Assembly: GCA_029251375.1 (NCBI GenBank)
Contig: JAQXDL010000022.1
Location: forward strand, 124,001 to 188,000
DNA from: Pseudomonadales bacterium
GTDB taxonomy: Bacteria > Pseudomonadota > Gammaproteobacteria > Pseudomonadales > Azotimanducaceae
Reading direction: 5' to 3'
DNA: 64,000 nucleotides
Shown: positions 54,951 through 64,000 of the stretch, piece after piece
How positions within the stretch are numbered: position 1 is the stretch's first letter
Layout of the letters: the number at the start of each line of letters is the position of its first letter
The notes under the pieces: model-generated
The model's input: the letters and a program-made list of their open reading frames with translations, nothing else
Told to the model about the DNA's origin: nothing
Database searches by the model: none
Position numbers and translations under genes: made by a program

Positions 54951-56747
54951 CTATTCAGAGCCTGAAAAGGGCGCGACCCTAAGGACTTCTTCGACCGTCG
55001 TTATACCTGAAGCTACCTTCAAGGCTCCGGCAAGTCGCAATGTCTTCATACCTTCTTTCATGCCACCCATACGCAGTTTGCCTATGTCCGCTGTTTCATC
55101 AATCAGACTTTTGATCTTGTCCGTCATGGGCAACAGCTCATAAATCCCTTCTCGTCCTCGATAACCAGTATCACGACATTCCAAACAACCGACCGGTTTA
55201 TACATAATCTTCGGTACATTCATCTTCCAGGGATTTGTCAGCGTTTTCCAACCTTCCGGGTCCGGCTCTGCTGCCGCTTTACAATTTGAACACAAGGTTC
55301 GAACAAGTCGTTGAGCCATAATGCCCAAGACAGTTGCTTTAATCAGGTAAGGTGCCACACCCAACTCTAACAGTCGGGTTAACGCTGACGGCGCATCATT
55401 TGTGTGTAGTGTTGATATCACAAGGTGTCCGGTTAGAGCAGCTTGGATAGCGATATTTGCGGTCTCTAAGTCTCGAATCTCACCCACCATAATAATATCT
55501 GGGTCTTGTCGAAGTAATGCTCGCACACCATCAGCAAAGCTTAAGTCAATGTTGTGATGCACCTGCATTTGATTAAAGCTGGGTTCGACCATTTCGATCG
55601 GGTCTTCAATTGTGCAAACGTTTACTTCTTCAGTCGCTAGGTGCTTTAAACTGGTATACAGCGTCGTAGTCTTACCCGAGCCCGTTGGCCCAGTGACCAG
55701 TACAATACCATTCGGGTTCTGCACCATGGACTCCCAGCGATCGTAATCATCATTTGCCAAACCAAGTTGCGCGAATGTTTTCAGAAGAATATCTGGATCG
55801 AATATCCGCATGACCATTTTTTCACCAAAGGCTGTCGGTAGAGTCGAAAGTCGCAGCTCGATTTCGTGCGCATCATGGGTTTTGGTCTTTAGTCGACCAT
55901 CTTGTGGCCTACGCTTTTCAGCAACATCCATTCTTCCCAATATTTTCAAACGACTTACCACGGCCGTCATAACCGAGCCTGGCAATTCATAAACCAGATT
56001 TAGCACACCATCTATTCTAAATCTGACTCGGCCTTTAACTCGCCTCGGTTCGAGATGAATATCACTCGCTCTTTGAGTAAACGCATAGCCTAGTAACCAA
56101 TCAACAATATTGATGACATGCTCATCATTTGCTTCCATGGTTTCAAGCTGGCCAAGCTCTAGCATCTGTTCTAGATTGGACAGGGAATTATTATTAAGTC
56201 CCAAGGCATTGGCCTGACTAACTGAGCGCGCCATCGTGTAAAACTCAGTCGTGTACTGTCGAATCATCGCCGGATTGGCAATGACCCGTGTCACCACTTT
56301 GCCGGGTTGGCTTTGTGAAATCGTTGTTTCCCAACTGGCAACATTCGGCTCAGCGCTGGCAATAACCACCTCATCATCTTTTACTTCTAACGCTAGTAGA
56401 CCGTGCCTTTTAGCAAACTCGTGGGACATCACTTTGGTGATGATCTGGGAATCAATTTTTAACGGATCAATTCTCTGATAGGGCTGTTGATATTTTTCAC
56501 ACAGCCAAAGCGTTAAAGTCTCCAGATCGAGCGCCGAACTGAGTTTTTTTTGGTCCTGCATTAACTCTTCAGCGATCAGCTCGAGCGGATGCCATTTCAA
56601 CTGATCCTTCGTTCTTGTCTTGAGACTCAATTGATCAGCATCGTTGACGGACAGACGCCCATCCGCCACCAAGTCATTGATGATCGTTCTAAAGTTAAGC
56701 GCGATATCCGGCTTACTACGGTTGGCTTCGGAAATACTCACCTTCAC
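54951..56747 (-). CDS. PilB/GspE-family assembly ATPase without its usual operon
   Basis: A 598-residue hexameric ATPase of type IV pilus or type II secretion. The N-terminal MshEN/T2SSE-N region spans about 15-170. The catalytic domain has Walker A GPTGSGKTT (353-361), Asp box EDPIEMVE, Walker B DPDIIMVGEIRD (415-426), and HLVISTLHTNDAPSALTRL. Zinc Cys are at 486, 489, 521 and 524. No pilin, platform (PilC/GspF) or prepilin peptidase gene is adjacent. Whether it powers pilus assembly, secretion or another machine is unclear; the FimX-like protein upstream is a possible partner. The start is GTG 56747; GTG 56741, with GAGG upstream, is as good. Confidence 0.9.
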   Translation of the reverse strand: MKVSISEANRSKPDIALNFRTIINDLVADGRLSVNDADQLSLKTRTKDQLKWHPLELIAEELMQDQKKLSSALDLETLTLWLCEKYQQPYQRIDPLKIDSQIITKVMSHEFAKRHGLLALEVKDDEVVIASAEPNVASWETTISQSQPGKVVTRVIANPAMIRQYTTEFYTMARSVSQANALGLNNNSLSNLEQMLELGQLETMEANDEHVINIVDWLLGYAFTQRASDIHLEPRRVKGRVRFRIDGVLNLVYELPGSVMTAVVSRLKILGRMDVAEKRRPQDGRLKTKTHDAHEIELRLSTLPTAFGEKMVMRIFDPDILLKTFAQLGLANDDYDRWESMVQNPNGIVLVTGPTGSGKTTTLYTSLKHLATEEVNVCTIEDPIEMVEPSFNQMQVHHNIDLSFADGVRALLRQDPDIIMVGEIRDLETANIAIQAALTGHLVISTLHTNDAPSALTRLLELGVAPYLIKATVLGIMAQRLVRTLCSNCKAAAEPDPEGWKTLTNPWKMNVPKIMYKPVGCLECRDTGYRGREGIYELLPMTDKIKSLIDETADIGKLRMGGMKEGMKTLRLAGALKVASGITTVEEVLRVAPFSGSE

Positions 56748-56867
56748 CTCAATTCTTATGACTCAATGTATGTTGTGGAAAACCCCATTTCACTATAGCT
56801 TACACTCTTATTAACCAGACATAAAAAGCCGTTTTCTAGTCTTGCTCGCACCGGGTCTCGAAAGCAC

Positions 56868-56881
56868 TTTGAAGCTTCAAA
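56868..56881. promoter_or_regulatory. 14-bp palindrome upstream of argE
   Basis: TTTGAAGCTTCAAA is a perfect palindrome 79-92 bases upstream of the argE ATG, in the 212-base divergent gap. It could be an operator for arginine or another regulator; it does not match the ArgR box sequence well. A weak stem GTTGCC/GGTAAC lies nearer the start. Confidence 0.3.
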
Positions 56882-56959
56882 CAGGCTTTGTTTAAGTCAG
56901 TCCGAACCCAACGGGGGTTGTTGCCTGAAAGGTAACAATGAGTCCCGGGAGATATTTTA

Positions 56960-58126
56960 ATGCAGATTCCACCGTTAAAGGAGATGGTTAGCAGCCTCAT
57001 CGCTGCCCCTTCGGTTAGCAGCACCATGCCACAGTTTGATCAGAGCAACCTTGATGTTGTTCACCTTCTCGCGAATTGGCTTACACCACTGGGTTTCAAC
57101 GTTGATATCCAGCCAATTGTTGATCACCCTGGCAAAGCCAATATTATCGCGACGCTCGGCGAAGGGCGCGATGGGCTGCTTCTCTCAGGGCATACTGACA
57201 CGGTACCTTTTGACGCACATCTTTGGCAGTCGGACCCTTTTACAGTGCAGGAACGCGATAATCGCTGGTATGGGCTTGGAATCTGCGACATGAAAAGCTT
57301 CCTCGCCATGTGCGTGACGGCTGCAGCAAGCTATGCGCAAACCAAGCCAAAGCGCCCCTTAACAATACTAGGTACAGCAGACGAAGAATCATCCATGTCC
57401 GGTGCCCGATCAATCACTCGAGAAACCATAAACCACAGCCGTTTCGCTCTCATTGGCGAGCCAACCAATCTGCAAGCGATCACCCGTCACAAGGGCATAA
57501 TGATGCTGTCGTTAACCATCACAGGCCACTCTGGCCATTCATCAAACCCTGAATTGGGTAACAACGCGATCGATGGAACGGGTATTGCGATCGAACTGCT
57601 CAGTAAATTTCGCACAGACATGGCCAAAAAATATCAAGATACTCAATTCGAGGTACATTACCCGACGCTCAATCTTGGTTGTATTCACGGTGGTGACAAC
57701 CCAAATCGTATTTGCGATCACGCTGAATTGTCTTTTGACTTACGTATTTTGCCTGGCATGAGTAGCCTTGCGATTGTCGAACAACTGGATAACACGCTTG
57801 GCCCCGTACTCAACCAACGCGGTCTGGCGATGGACTTGAAACTGCTCCACGCACCAATAAACCCCTTTGAATGCAATGGCATTGAGTTGCTCGATACCAT
57901 CACTCAGTTTCAACGCAGTAGAGACGACACATCAAGCAATACCCATGGCGGTGCTGTCGCATTTGCCACTGAAGCACCGTTTTTAACCGATTTAGGTGTT
58001 GAAACGATTGTCATGGGGCCCGGTTCAATCAACCAAGCACATCAACCGAATGAATTTTTAGATCTGTCACAACTGGACCCAACAATTGCTATAATCCGCG
58101 CCCTAATTCAAAAGTACTGTTATTAA
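56960..58126 (+). CDS. argE: Acetylornithine deacetylase
   Basis: ArgE is an M20 zinc peptidase-family enzyme that removes acetyl from N-acetylornithine to give ornithine. The 388-residue protein shows LLSGHTDTVPFD (metal-binding His and Asp), GICDMKSFLA, ADEESSMSGAR (catalytic Glu pair) and the KGIMMLSLTITGHSGHSS dimerisation domain, and HQPNEFLDLSQL at the C-terminus. A good GGGAG precedes the ATG. argA follows after 66 bases; the two ends of the acetyl pathway sit together, as in several Pseudomonas-like genomes. Confidence 0.95.
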   Translation: MQIPPLKEMVSSLIAAPSVSSTMPQFDQSNLDVVHLLANWLTPLGFNVDIQPIVDHPGKANIIATLGEGRDGLLLSGHTDTVPFDAHLWQSDPFTVQERDNRWYGLGICDMKSFLAMCVTAAASYAQTKPKRPLTILGTADEESSMSGARSITRETINHSRFALIGEPTNLQAITRHKGIMMLSLTITGHSGHSSNPELGNNAIDGTGIAIELLSKFRTDMAKKYQDTQFEVHYPTLNLGCIHGGDNPNRICDHAELSFDLRILPGMSSLAIVEQLDNTLGPVLNQRGLAMDLKLLHAPINPFECNGIELLDTITQFQRSRDDTSSNTHGGAVAFATEAPFLTDLGVETIVMGPGSINQAHQPNEFLDLSQLDPTIAIIRALIQKYCY

Positions 58127-58192
58127 TGCGTCCACTAGGCACGAAAATAGGCGCAAGATTCATATTTCTAGCAAACAAACGTCAGGCAGACC

Positions 58193-59494
58193 ATGGTCGA
58201 TAATCGTCAACATGTTAAATGGTTTAGGGAATCATCGCCCTATATCAAAGCCCATAGGAATAAAACCTTCGTCATCCACCTAGGTGGCGAAGCTATGGCT
58301 CATGAGAACTTCCACAATATCATTGATGATATTTTGCTGTTGAATTCACTGGGCATTCGCCTCGTTCTTGCCATGGGAGCAAAACCACAAATTGATTCTG
58401 CCGTTATCGATGCCGGCCAACATAGCCAAACCGACAATGGCGTACGAATTACGAGTCCTGAGTTACTGCCTGTCGTACAGCAAACCGTCGGCAAACTAAA
58501 AATTGATCTAGAAGCTGCTCTATCCCGCGGCATCGTCACTACGTCTCAGTCTGGACGAGACATTTTCCTTGCGTCAGGTAATTACATCAAAGCAAAGCCA
58601 TTTGGTATTCGCAAAGGAATCGATTTCCACCACACAGGTACAGTGCGAAAGATAAACACCGACTTGATTAACCAACAACTCGATATGGGCGCAATCGTCA
58701 TTGTTGCACCCATAGGCTACTCGCCCTCCGGTGAAATTTTTAACATCCACTCCACTGAAGTAGCCGGTGAAGTTGCAACCGCTTTGCTCGCAGACAAACT
58801 CATATTGTTTGTTGATGAAACCGGGCAGATGGACCACAACGACGAACTGATCAGTGAACTGGCGGTTAGCGATATCCAAGAATCCGAACTAATCGCCTAT
58901 TCGCCAATCGCCATCGCTCACAAAGCTTGTCTGCATAGCGTTGAACGCTGTCATTTAATCAGCCACAAAAAAGATGGAGCGCTTTTAGAAGAGCTTTTTA
59001 CGCGAGATGGCGTCGGCACTCAGATCACTCGCATTAGTTATGAACAAATTAGGAGCGCGGCATCTGAAGATATTCCTGGCATCTTGGAACTGATAGAGCC
59101 ACTCGAATCCGAAGGCACTTTGGTAAAGCGGTCACGAGAACTAATCGAATCAGAAATCGACAAATTTATTGTCATCGAGCGAGATGGACTAATCGTTAGC
59201 TGCGCTGCTCTTTATCCATTCGAAGATAAAGGTGAACTCGCATGTCTTGCCACTCACCCAAACTACAGAAATGGCAATCGCGGTGAATTATTACTTAAAG
59301 AGATCATGACCCGGGCCACTAGCAGCAAGATGTCTGCGATATTTGTCCTAACAACTGTCACCACTCATTGGTTTACGGAACGGGGGTTCAAGGAAAAGAA
59401 CATTCAAGATTTACCCCATGCCAGACATTCTCTTTACAACTATCAAAGAAAATCTAAATATTTCGAGATGCCCCTAAAAGGGGATTCTCAGTAG
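58193..59494 (+). CDS. argA: N-acetylglutamate synthase
   Basis: ArgA makes N-acetylglutamate from glutamate and acetyl-CoA, the first arginine step, and is usually feedback-inhibited by arginine. The 433-residue protein has an N-terminal amino acid kinase-like domain ([15 protein letters not shown], about 1-290) and a C-terminal GNAT acetyltransferase (about 295-433) with [21 protein letters not shown], the CoA-binding RxxGxG-like turn. This is the classical ArgA architecture. ATG start with AGGCAG upstream. ilvD follows after 10 bases. Confidence 0.96.
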   Translation: MVDNRQHVKWFRESSPYIKAHRNKTFVIHLGGEAMAHENFHNIIDDILLLNSLGIRLVLAMGAKPQIDSAVIDAGQHSQTDNGVRITSPELLPVVQQTVGKLKIDLEAALSRGIVTTSQSGRDIFLASGNYIKAKPFGIRKGIDFHHTGTVRKINTDLINQQLDMGAIVIVAPIGYSPSGEIFNIHSTEVAGEVATALLADKLILFVDETGQMDHNDELISELAVSDIQESELIAYSPIAIAHKACLHSVERCHLISHKKDGALLEELFTRDGVGTQITRISYEQIRSAASEDIPGILELIEPLESEGTLVKRSRELIESEIDKFIVIERDGLIVSCAALYPFEDKGELACLATHPNYRNGNRGELLLKEIMTRATSSKMSAIFVLTTVTTHWFTERGFKEKNIQDLPHARHSLYNYQRKSKYFEMPLKGDSQ

Positions 59495-59504
59495 GAGCAA
59501 TACA

Positions 59505-61352
59505 ATGCCAAGATATCGATCTAAAACATCAACCCATGGGCGTAACATGGCTGGCGCAAGAGCCCTTTGGCGTGCGACCGGCATGAAAGATGATGATTTC
59601 AAAAAACCCATCATCGCTATCGCGAACTCTTTCACTCAGTTCGTTCCAGGCCATGTTCACCTGCACGACCTGGGTCAACTGGTCGCACGGGAAATTGAAA
59701 AGTGCGGCGGCGTCGCAAAGGAATTCAACACCATCGCCGTTGATGACGGTATCGCAATGGGCCATGACGGTATGCTCTACAGCCTGCCTTCACGAGACAT
59801 TATCTCCGACTCAATAGAATATATGGTAAACGCTCATTGTGCCGATGCACTGGTTTGTATTTCTAATTGCGACAAAATTACGCCGGGCATGCTCAATGCC
59901 GCTTTGCGACTAAATATTCCGACAATCTTCGTCTCTGGCGGTCCAATGGAGGCGGGCAGAACAAAGCTTGCGAATCACAACACCAATCTAATCCATGCGA
60001 TTGTTGTTGCTGCCGATGAAAAAATGACCGATGCGGAAGTCGATGAATATGAGCGATCTGCTTGTCCTACCTGCGGCTCTTGCTCAGGTATGTTCACCGC
60101 TAATTCCATGAATTGTTTGACGGAAGTTCTTGGCCTTGCGCTGCCAGGCAATGGCTCCTTGTTAGCGACCCACAAAGATAGAGAAGAGTTGTTTTTGAAT
60201 GCCGGCAGAAAGATTGTTTCGCTTGCCAAACAACACTACGAAGAGGACGACTATTCAGTGCTTCCTAGAAATATTGCCAACTACGACGCCTTCGCAAATG
60301 CGATGTCGATGGATATTGCAATGGGCGGCTCAACCAACACTATTTTGCATCTCCTTGCCGCTGCTCAGGAAGCTGAACTCGACTTCACATTGAAAGACAT
60401 CGATGCGCTATCTAGAAAAGTACCTAATCTTTGCAAAGCGGCGCCTGCTGTTGACAAATATCACATGGAAGATATCCATCGCGCTGGCGGCATGATGGCA
60501 ATTTTAGGGGAGCTTGACCGCGGCGGCTTACTCAACACGACAGTAAACAGCATCCATGGCGAACCACTGGCTGACACACTTAAAGAGTGGGACGTCGTCG
60601 TAACGAAAAATGAAGCGGTAAAAACATTTTATCGTGCAGGTCCCGCCGGCATTCCAACTCAGACTGCTTTCAGCCAGGCAACTCGCTACGACACATTAGA
60701 CTTAGATCGAGTAGATGGTTGTATCAGAGATATCAAGCACGCCTACAGTACAGAAGGTGGTCTTGCGGTTTTGTACGGTAACCTTGCGGAAAACGGCTGC
60801 ATCGTAAAGACTGCAGGTGTCGATGAAAGGAGCTGGATATTCGAAGGACCCGCACGGGTGTTTGAGTCTCAAGACTCTGCAGTCGCGGCGATTTTGGATG
60901 ACCAAATCAAAGAAGGCGACGTCGTCGTGATTCGCTACGAGGGACCGAAGGGTGGTCCGGGTATGCAGGAAATGTTGTACCCCACCAGCTATCTAAAATC
61001 AAAAGGGCTTGGCTCAGATTGCGCCCTTTTAACAGATGGCCGATTTTCAGGCGGGACCTCTGGACTCTCTATAGGACATGCCTCACCTGAAGCGGCCGAA
61101 GGCGGTGCTATCGCACTGGTCGAAGAAGGCGACAAGATACAGATTAACATTCCTGCTCGAAGCGTACATCTCGATGTTTCTGATGAAATACTCGCAACTC
61201 GCAGAGTTGCGATGGAAGCTAAAGGCAGATCCGCTTGGTTGCCAACGGAGCATCGGACCCGCGTCGTTAGTGCAGCATTAAAAGCTTATGCAGCCTTAAC
61301 GACTAGCGCCGACAAAGGTGCTGTCAGAGACGTTGATCAACTCAATCGGTAA
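59505..61352 (+). CDS. ilvD: Dihydroxy-acid dehydratase
   Basis: IlvD catalyses the dehydration to 2-oxo acids in the Val, Ile and Leu pathways, with an Fe-S cluster. The 615-residue protein shows [12 protein letters not shown], the cluster Cys in [11 protein letters not shown] and [41 protein letters not shown] near the C-terminus, and normal length. The ATG follows GGAG. The gene ends a likely argE-argA-ilvD transcript. A 10-bp hairpin follows at 61396-61426. Confidence 0.97.
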   Translation: MPRYRSKTSTHGRNMAGARALWRATGMKDDDFKKPIIAIANSFTQFVPGHVHLHDLGQLVAREIEKCGGVAKEFNTIAVDDGIAMGHDGMLYSLPSRDIISDSIEYMVNAHCADALVCISNCDKITPGMLNAALRLNIPTIFVSGGPMEAGRTKLANHNTNLIHAIVVAADEKMTDAEVDEYERSACPTCGSCSGMFTANSMNCLTEVLGLALPGNGSLLATHKDREELFLNAGRKIVSLAKQHYEEDDYSVLPRNIANYDAFANAMSMDIAMGGSTNTILHLLAAAQEAELDFTLKDIDALSRKVPNLCKAAPAVDKYHMEDIHRAGGMMAILGELDRGGLLNTTVNSIHGEPLADTLKEWDVVVTKNEAVKTFYRAGPAGIPTQTAFSQATRYDTLDLDRVDGCIRDIKHAYSTEGGLAVLYGNLAENGCIVKTAGVDERSWIFEGPARVFESQDSAVAAILDDQIKEGDVVVIRYEGPKGGPGMQEMLYPTSYLKSKGLGSDCALLTDGRFSGGTSGLSIGHASPEAAEGGAIALVEEGDKIQINIPARSVHLDVSDEILATRRVAMEAKGRSAWLPTEHRTRVVSAALKAYAALTTSADKGAVRDVDQLNR

Positions 61353-61395
61353 GTAGGTTGGTAAGGACCTGCTCAGGCACTGATCAGGACTAGAC

Positions 61396-61426
61396 CGGGC
61401 AGTTCCTTCTAAAATAGAACTGCCCG
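61396..61426. terminator. Inverted repeat between ilvD and hemE
   Basis: CGGGCAGTTC (61396-61405) and GAACTGCCCG (61417-61426) form a 10-bp perfect stem with an 11-base loop. It lies 44 bases after ilvD, between two convergent genes. There is no T-run on either side, so it is a Rho-type or RNA-stabilising end rather than a classical intrinsic terminator. Confidence 0.5.
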
Positions 61427-61518
61427 TAACACCGATACTTTATCGTCAGAGCACTATAAGCAAACATCAACTTCATCTTCTCGTGCGGGCTCAACGGTAA
61501 ACAGAGGCGTGACGACGC

Positions 61519-62556
61519 TTATCGCTTCGTATACTCGTGCACAAAATCGACTAGCGCTTTAACGTTTGAGACGGGGGTCTCTGGAATGATGCCGTGACCA
61601 AGATTGAAAATATGTCCCGGTTTGCCACCAACCTCATCGAGCAATTCTTTTGCTTTATTAATAACCGCATCCTCGGTCGCACAGAGGATAATCGGGTCTA
61701 GATTACCTTGAACTGACTTTACGCCCGTCAACTCCCAAGTTTCCATTAACGGTGTTCGCCAATCCAAAGCCAGAACATCGCCACCGGCCTTAGCCATCAA
61801 TGATGATAATGCGGGATTACCCGTACCGAAATGAATCACAGGCACCTTGCCACCGATCGCCTGCATTAATCGCTGGCTGTGAGGGAATACATACTGCTCG
61901 TAATCAATCGGTGACAGACAACCCACCCAACTATCAAACAGCTGCACGGCTTGAACGCCAGAGTCTATTTGGTAGTTCATGTAATCAATGACGCAATTGG
62001 TCATCTTTTCCATTAACCGATGCCAAGCACCTGTATCGCCATACATCATCTGCTTCACGAACACGTAATTACGTGAGCCCTTACCTTCAATCGCATAGGA
62101 CGCCAAGGTAAATGGCGCGCCACCAAAACCGATTAGTGGGATATCTGCCGGGAGCTCAGACCGAATTAGCCCGATAACTTCGGCAATATAAGGCATTGTT
62201 TCTATCGACGGACGCTCGGCAATCGCATCAATATCCGCGTGGCTACGAATGGGGTTACTGATATTAGGACCAACCCCGGGGATATAGTCAAGATCAAGAC
62301 CCATCGGCTCTAAGATCGGCAGTAAATCAGCAAACATAATGGCCGCGTCGACACCTAGAATACGCTGAGCGTCACAAGTTGCTTTGGCCGCAAGCTCAGG
62401 CGTCTTAAAGAAATCCAGACTTGGCGTATTTCCTTTAACCTCGTGATATTCCGGCATATAGCGACCAGCCTGCCGGTTCAGCCAGATTGGCGTGTGCTCA
62501 GTTTGTTCGCCTCTACAGGCCTTCAGGAAAGTCGAGTTCTGTAATTCTGGGGTCAT
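61519..62556 (-). CDS. hemE: Uroporphyrinogen decarboxylase
   Basis: HemE removes the four acetate carboxyls of uroporphyrinogen III to yield coproporphyrinogen III. The 345-residue protein shows the N-terminal PIWLNRQAGRYMPEY, ADLLPILEPMGLDLDYIPGVGP, IGFGGAPFTLASYAIEGKGSRNY and the C-terminal FNLGHGIIPETPVSNVKALVDFVH. Typical length. It is the last gene in the region to be read on the minus strand after the cyclase gene, 117 bases apart. Confidence 0.97.
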   Translation of the reverse strand: MTPELQNSTFLKACRGEQTEHTPIWLNRQAGRYMPEYHEVKGNTPSLDFFKTPELAAKATCDAQRILGVDAAIMFADLLPILEPMGLDLDYIPGVGPNISNPIRSHADIDAIAERPSIETMPYIAEVIGLIRSELPADIPLIGFGGAPFTLASYAIEGKGSRNYVFVKQMMYGDTGAWHRLMEKMTNCVIDYMNYQIDSGVQAVQLFDSWVGCLSPIDYEQYVFPHSQRLMQAIGGKVPVIHFGTGNPALSSLMAKAGGDVLALDWRTPLMETWELTGVKSVQGNLDPIILCATEDAVINKAKELLDEVGGKPGHIFNLGHGIIPETPVSNVKALVDFVHEYTKR

Positions 62557-62673
62557 GTCTGCCCATCAAGTCATGTCGAAAAGGAGCCGCATTATACATG
62601 AACTCAAGCGCTGCATGCCTACTTGATAAGATCATGAGCCTTTAACTTCTTTTCGTAAGAGTTTTAGCTGTTC

Positions 62674-64000
62674 TTATAACGAAACCTTCGATTCGCGGGC
62701 ATTAGTGGCTACAGACGGCGCCTGGCTATCAGCGAGCACCTTGCCGTTCCAATCACTATATTCATTGAGTAGTTGCTGAATTGATCGATTAACTGTTTCA
62801 TAGTCGACACACGATGGATCAATTTCGAACAACAGCCCCTTTTTGGACAACTTTATAACCGACCTATCAAAAGCGTTATTGTCCGGCAAAACACGGTAAC
62901 TTTCGACAAACTCACGAATGCCTTTCAGCCTCACCGGCGACTGAGCTTCGCAGTCAATCTGGTTTCCAACCAGCGAATGTGTGCTGTTCGAAATCAATAT
63001 GTCATCCCGTGACGCGTTGGACTCAAGTCGACTCGCTAAATTCACTGTTCCGCCAATCGCGGTATAGTCCATTTTTTCAGTACAACCGAAATTGCCCACT
63101 GCACAATAACCAGTGTGAATGCCAATTCTGATATGAAGATCGCTGTAAACGCCGTTTGCTGCCCAGTCTTCGCGTAACCTCACCAGTTCTCGACGCATTT
63201 CAATTGCCATATACAGACACTGCAGCGCATCGTTTTTCGCACCTTTGGAGTGCGGATCGCCAAAAAATATCATCATGCCATCACCCATGAATTTATCGAT
63301 CGTACCACCAAAGGTCAGTGCAATCTTCGCCATCGCATCAAGATATTCATTTAAAATTTTGGTGACAGTTTCTTCTTCATGAGAATCCATCAACCAAGTA
63401 AAACCTTCAATATCTGAAAAGAAAACAGTTAGCCTTTTACGTTGTGTTTTTTTAATCGACGCTGCATCGGATTCAATCGAGTCATAAACTTGAGGGCTGA
63501 TGTATTGTTTCAAACGACCTGTCAGTCGCGATAATTTTTCATGTTGATACGTACTTCGCTTATTTGTAAGCCCCATCTTTGAGGTAACCTTAAAACCTTT
63601 CCAGGCAACAATTGACACGTAAAAAAATACTGACAACATCCCAAGGACATCTGTTTGTCGCGCGTTTTCAAGCAGCACACCGTGCCAGCCCCAAAAAAGG
63701 CCGAGTGCAAGCCCACTCACAATTGCAGCAAAAATCGATAAACCCAAATTCAAGAACAGGCGTGATGGCTTATCAATAATCAACGAACTAATACTTAGCG
63801 CAGTGAAGAAATACACAATGACAAGCGGCGAAAAGCCACACCACGCGATCAAACAACCGATTAATACTGCATCGACTAACAGACTTTTCCTAGCGCCGAC
63901 ATCGGTGTTAATCCGCAGCAGACAATAATAGAAAATACAATGCGGATAGATCAGCAGGAAAATCACGGTCACCCAAACCACCTCAGTGCGATAGTGGTCT
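62674..64000 (-). CDS. MASE2-type membrane class III nucleotidyl cyclase, 5' end cut by window
   Basis: The reading frame is open to base 64000, so the true start lies outside. Beginning at an internal GTG (63981), about 435 residues are seen. The N-terminal part has several membrane helices with a WVTVIF...YPH and RINTDVGARKSLLVDAVLIG pattern resembling the MASE2 sensor module. The C-terminal class III cyclase has FFSDIEGFTWLM (metal Asp), DKFMGDGMMIFFGDP (second metal Asp), and IRIGIHTGYCAVGNFG. MDYTAIGGTVNLASRLE carries an Asp in the place that favours ATP, and DKFMG has the purine-selecting Lys, so it is probably an adenylate cyclase. Confidence 0.88.
   Translation of the reverse strand, partial: DHYRTEVVWVTVIFLLIYPHCIFYYCLLRINTDVGARKSLLVDAVLIGCLIAWCGFSPLVIVYFFTALSISSLIIDKPSRLFLNLGLSIFAAIVSGLALGLFWGWHGVLLENARQTDVLGMLSVFFYVSIVAWKGFKVTSKMGLTNKRSTYQHEKLSRLTGRLKQYISPQVYDSIESDAASIKKTQRKRLTVFFSDIEGFTWLMDSHEEETVTKILNEYLDAMAKIALTFGGTIDKFMGDGMMIFFGDPHSKGAKNDALQCLYMAIEMRRELVRLREDWAANGVYSDLHIRIGIHTGYCAVGNFGCTEKMDYTAIGGTVNLASRLESNASRDDILISNSTHSLVGNQIDCEAQSPVRLKGIREFVESYRVLPDNNAFDRSVIKLSKKGLLFEIDPSCVDYETVNRSIQQLLNEYSDWNGKVLADSQAPSVATNARESKVSL

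Overview
The window comes from a Gram-negative gammaproteobacterium. It carries lipid A, Kdo, heptose and core-kinase genes. Its gene order matches, block by block, two well-known gammaproteobacterial neighbourhoods: the E. coli 94-95 min region (queG/nnr-tsaE-ami-mutL-miaA-hfq-hflX-hflK-hflC-DUF2065-purA-rnr-rlmB-rpsF-rpsR-rplI) and the Pseudomonas stretch rhdA-psd-fimX-serB-parC-parE-waaA-hldE-waa-ilvE-glnE. The species cannot be named from the sequence. A MutL with an intact endonuclease motif suggests MutH-independent mismatch repair. No phage, insertion sequence, CRISPR array or obvious island is visible; this is a chromosomal housekeeping segment.

Layout. 1-6.0 kb, minus strand: the first 30 codons of dnaB behind two DnaA boxes and a 16-bp palindrome, then rplI, a DUF2232 membrane protein, rpsR and rpsF (with a likely S6:S18 leader), rlmB and rnr. 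6.1 kb: tRNA-Leu(CAG) on the plus strand. 6.6-20.2 kb, minus: purA, hisZ, DUF2065, a strong terminator, hflC/hflK, hflX, hfq, miaA, mutL, an AMIN/LysM amidase, tsaE and nnr. 20.4-26.7 kb: queG, orn, rhdA, psd and the EF-P modification set epmA-efp-epmB. 26.8-36.5 kb: a FimX-like degenerate GGDEF-EAL protein, serB with a divergent membrane protein, parC, parE and a DUF1249 protein. 36.7-51.1 kb: an LPS inner-core block with waaA, an unassigned FAD oxidoreductase/aldo-keto reductase pair, hldE, an LpxL-type acyltransferase, a GT4 glycosyltransferase, a two-domain kinase, waaP, a tandem WaaG-WaaG fusion, waaC and waaF. 51-64 kb: ilvE, glnE, an orphan PilB/GspE ATPase, argE, argA, ilvD, hemE and a MASE2-type class III nucleotidyl cyclase cut by the window edge.

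How the genes work together. Most are core metabolism: translation, tRNA and EF-P modification, RNA decay, purine, arginine, branched-chain amino acid and haem synthesis, and topoisomerase IV. The LPS block encodes a linked pathway: HldE makes ADP-heptose, WaaA adds Kdo, WaaC and WaaF add heptoses, the WaaG-like enzyme extends the core and the kinases phosphorylate it. Two neighbouring genes in that block are internally duplicated (two WaaG domains, two kinase domains); this is the most distinctive feature of the window. Signalling content is a FimX-like protein and a PilB-like ATPase (type IV pilus theme), one apparently intact class III cyclase, and a SerB-neighbour membrane protein whose C-terminus reads like a degenerate cyclase domain. 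I found no clear-cut undescribed system. The best leads are the LPS tandem enzymes, the degenerate-cyclase membrane protein, the Hfq His57-to-Ser change and the DnaA-box arrangement in front of dnaB.
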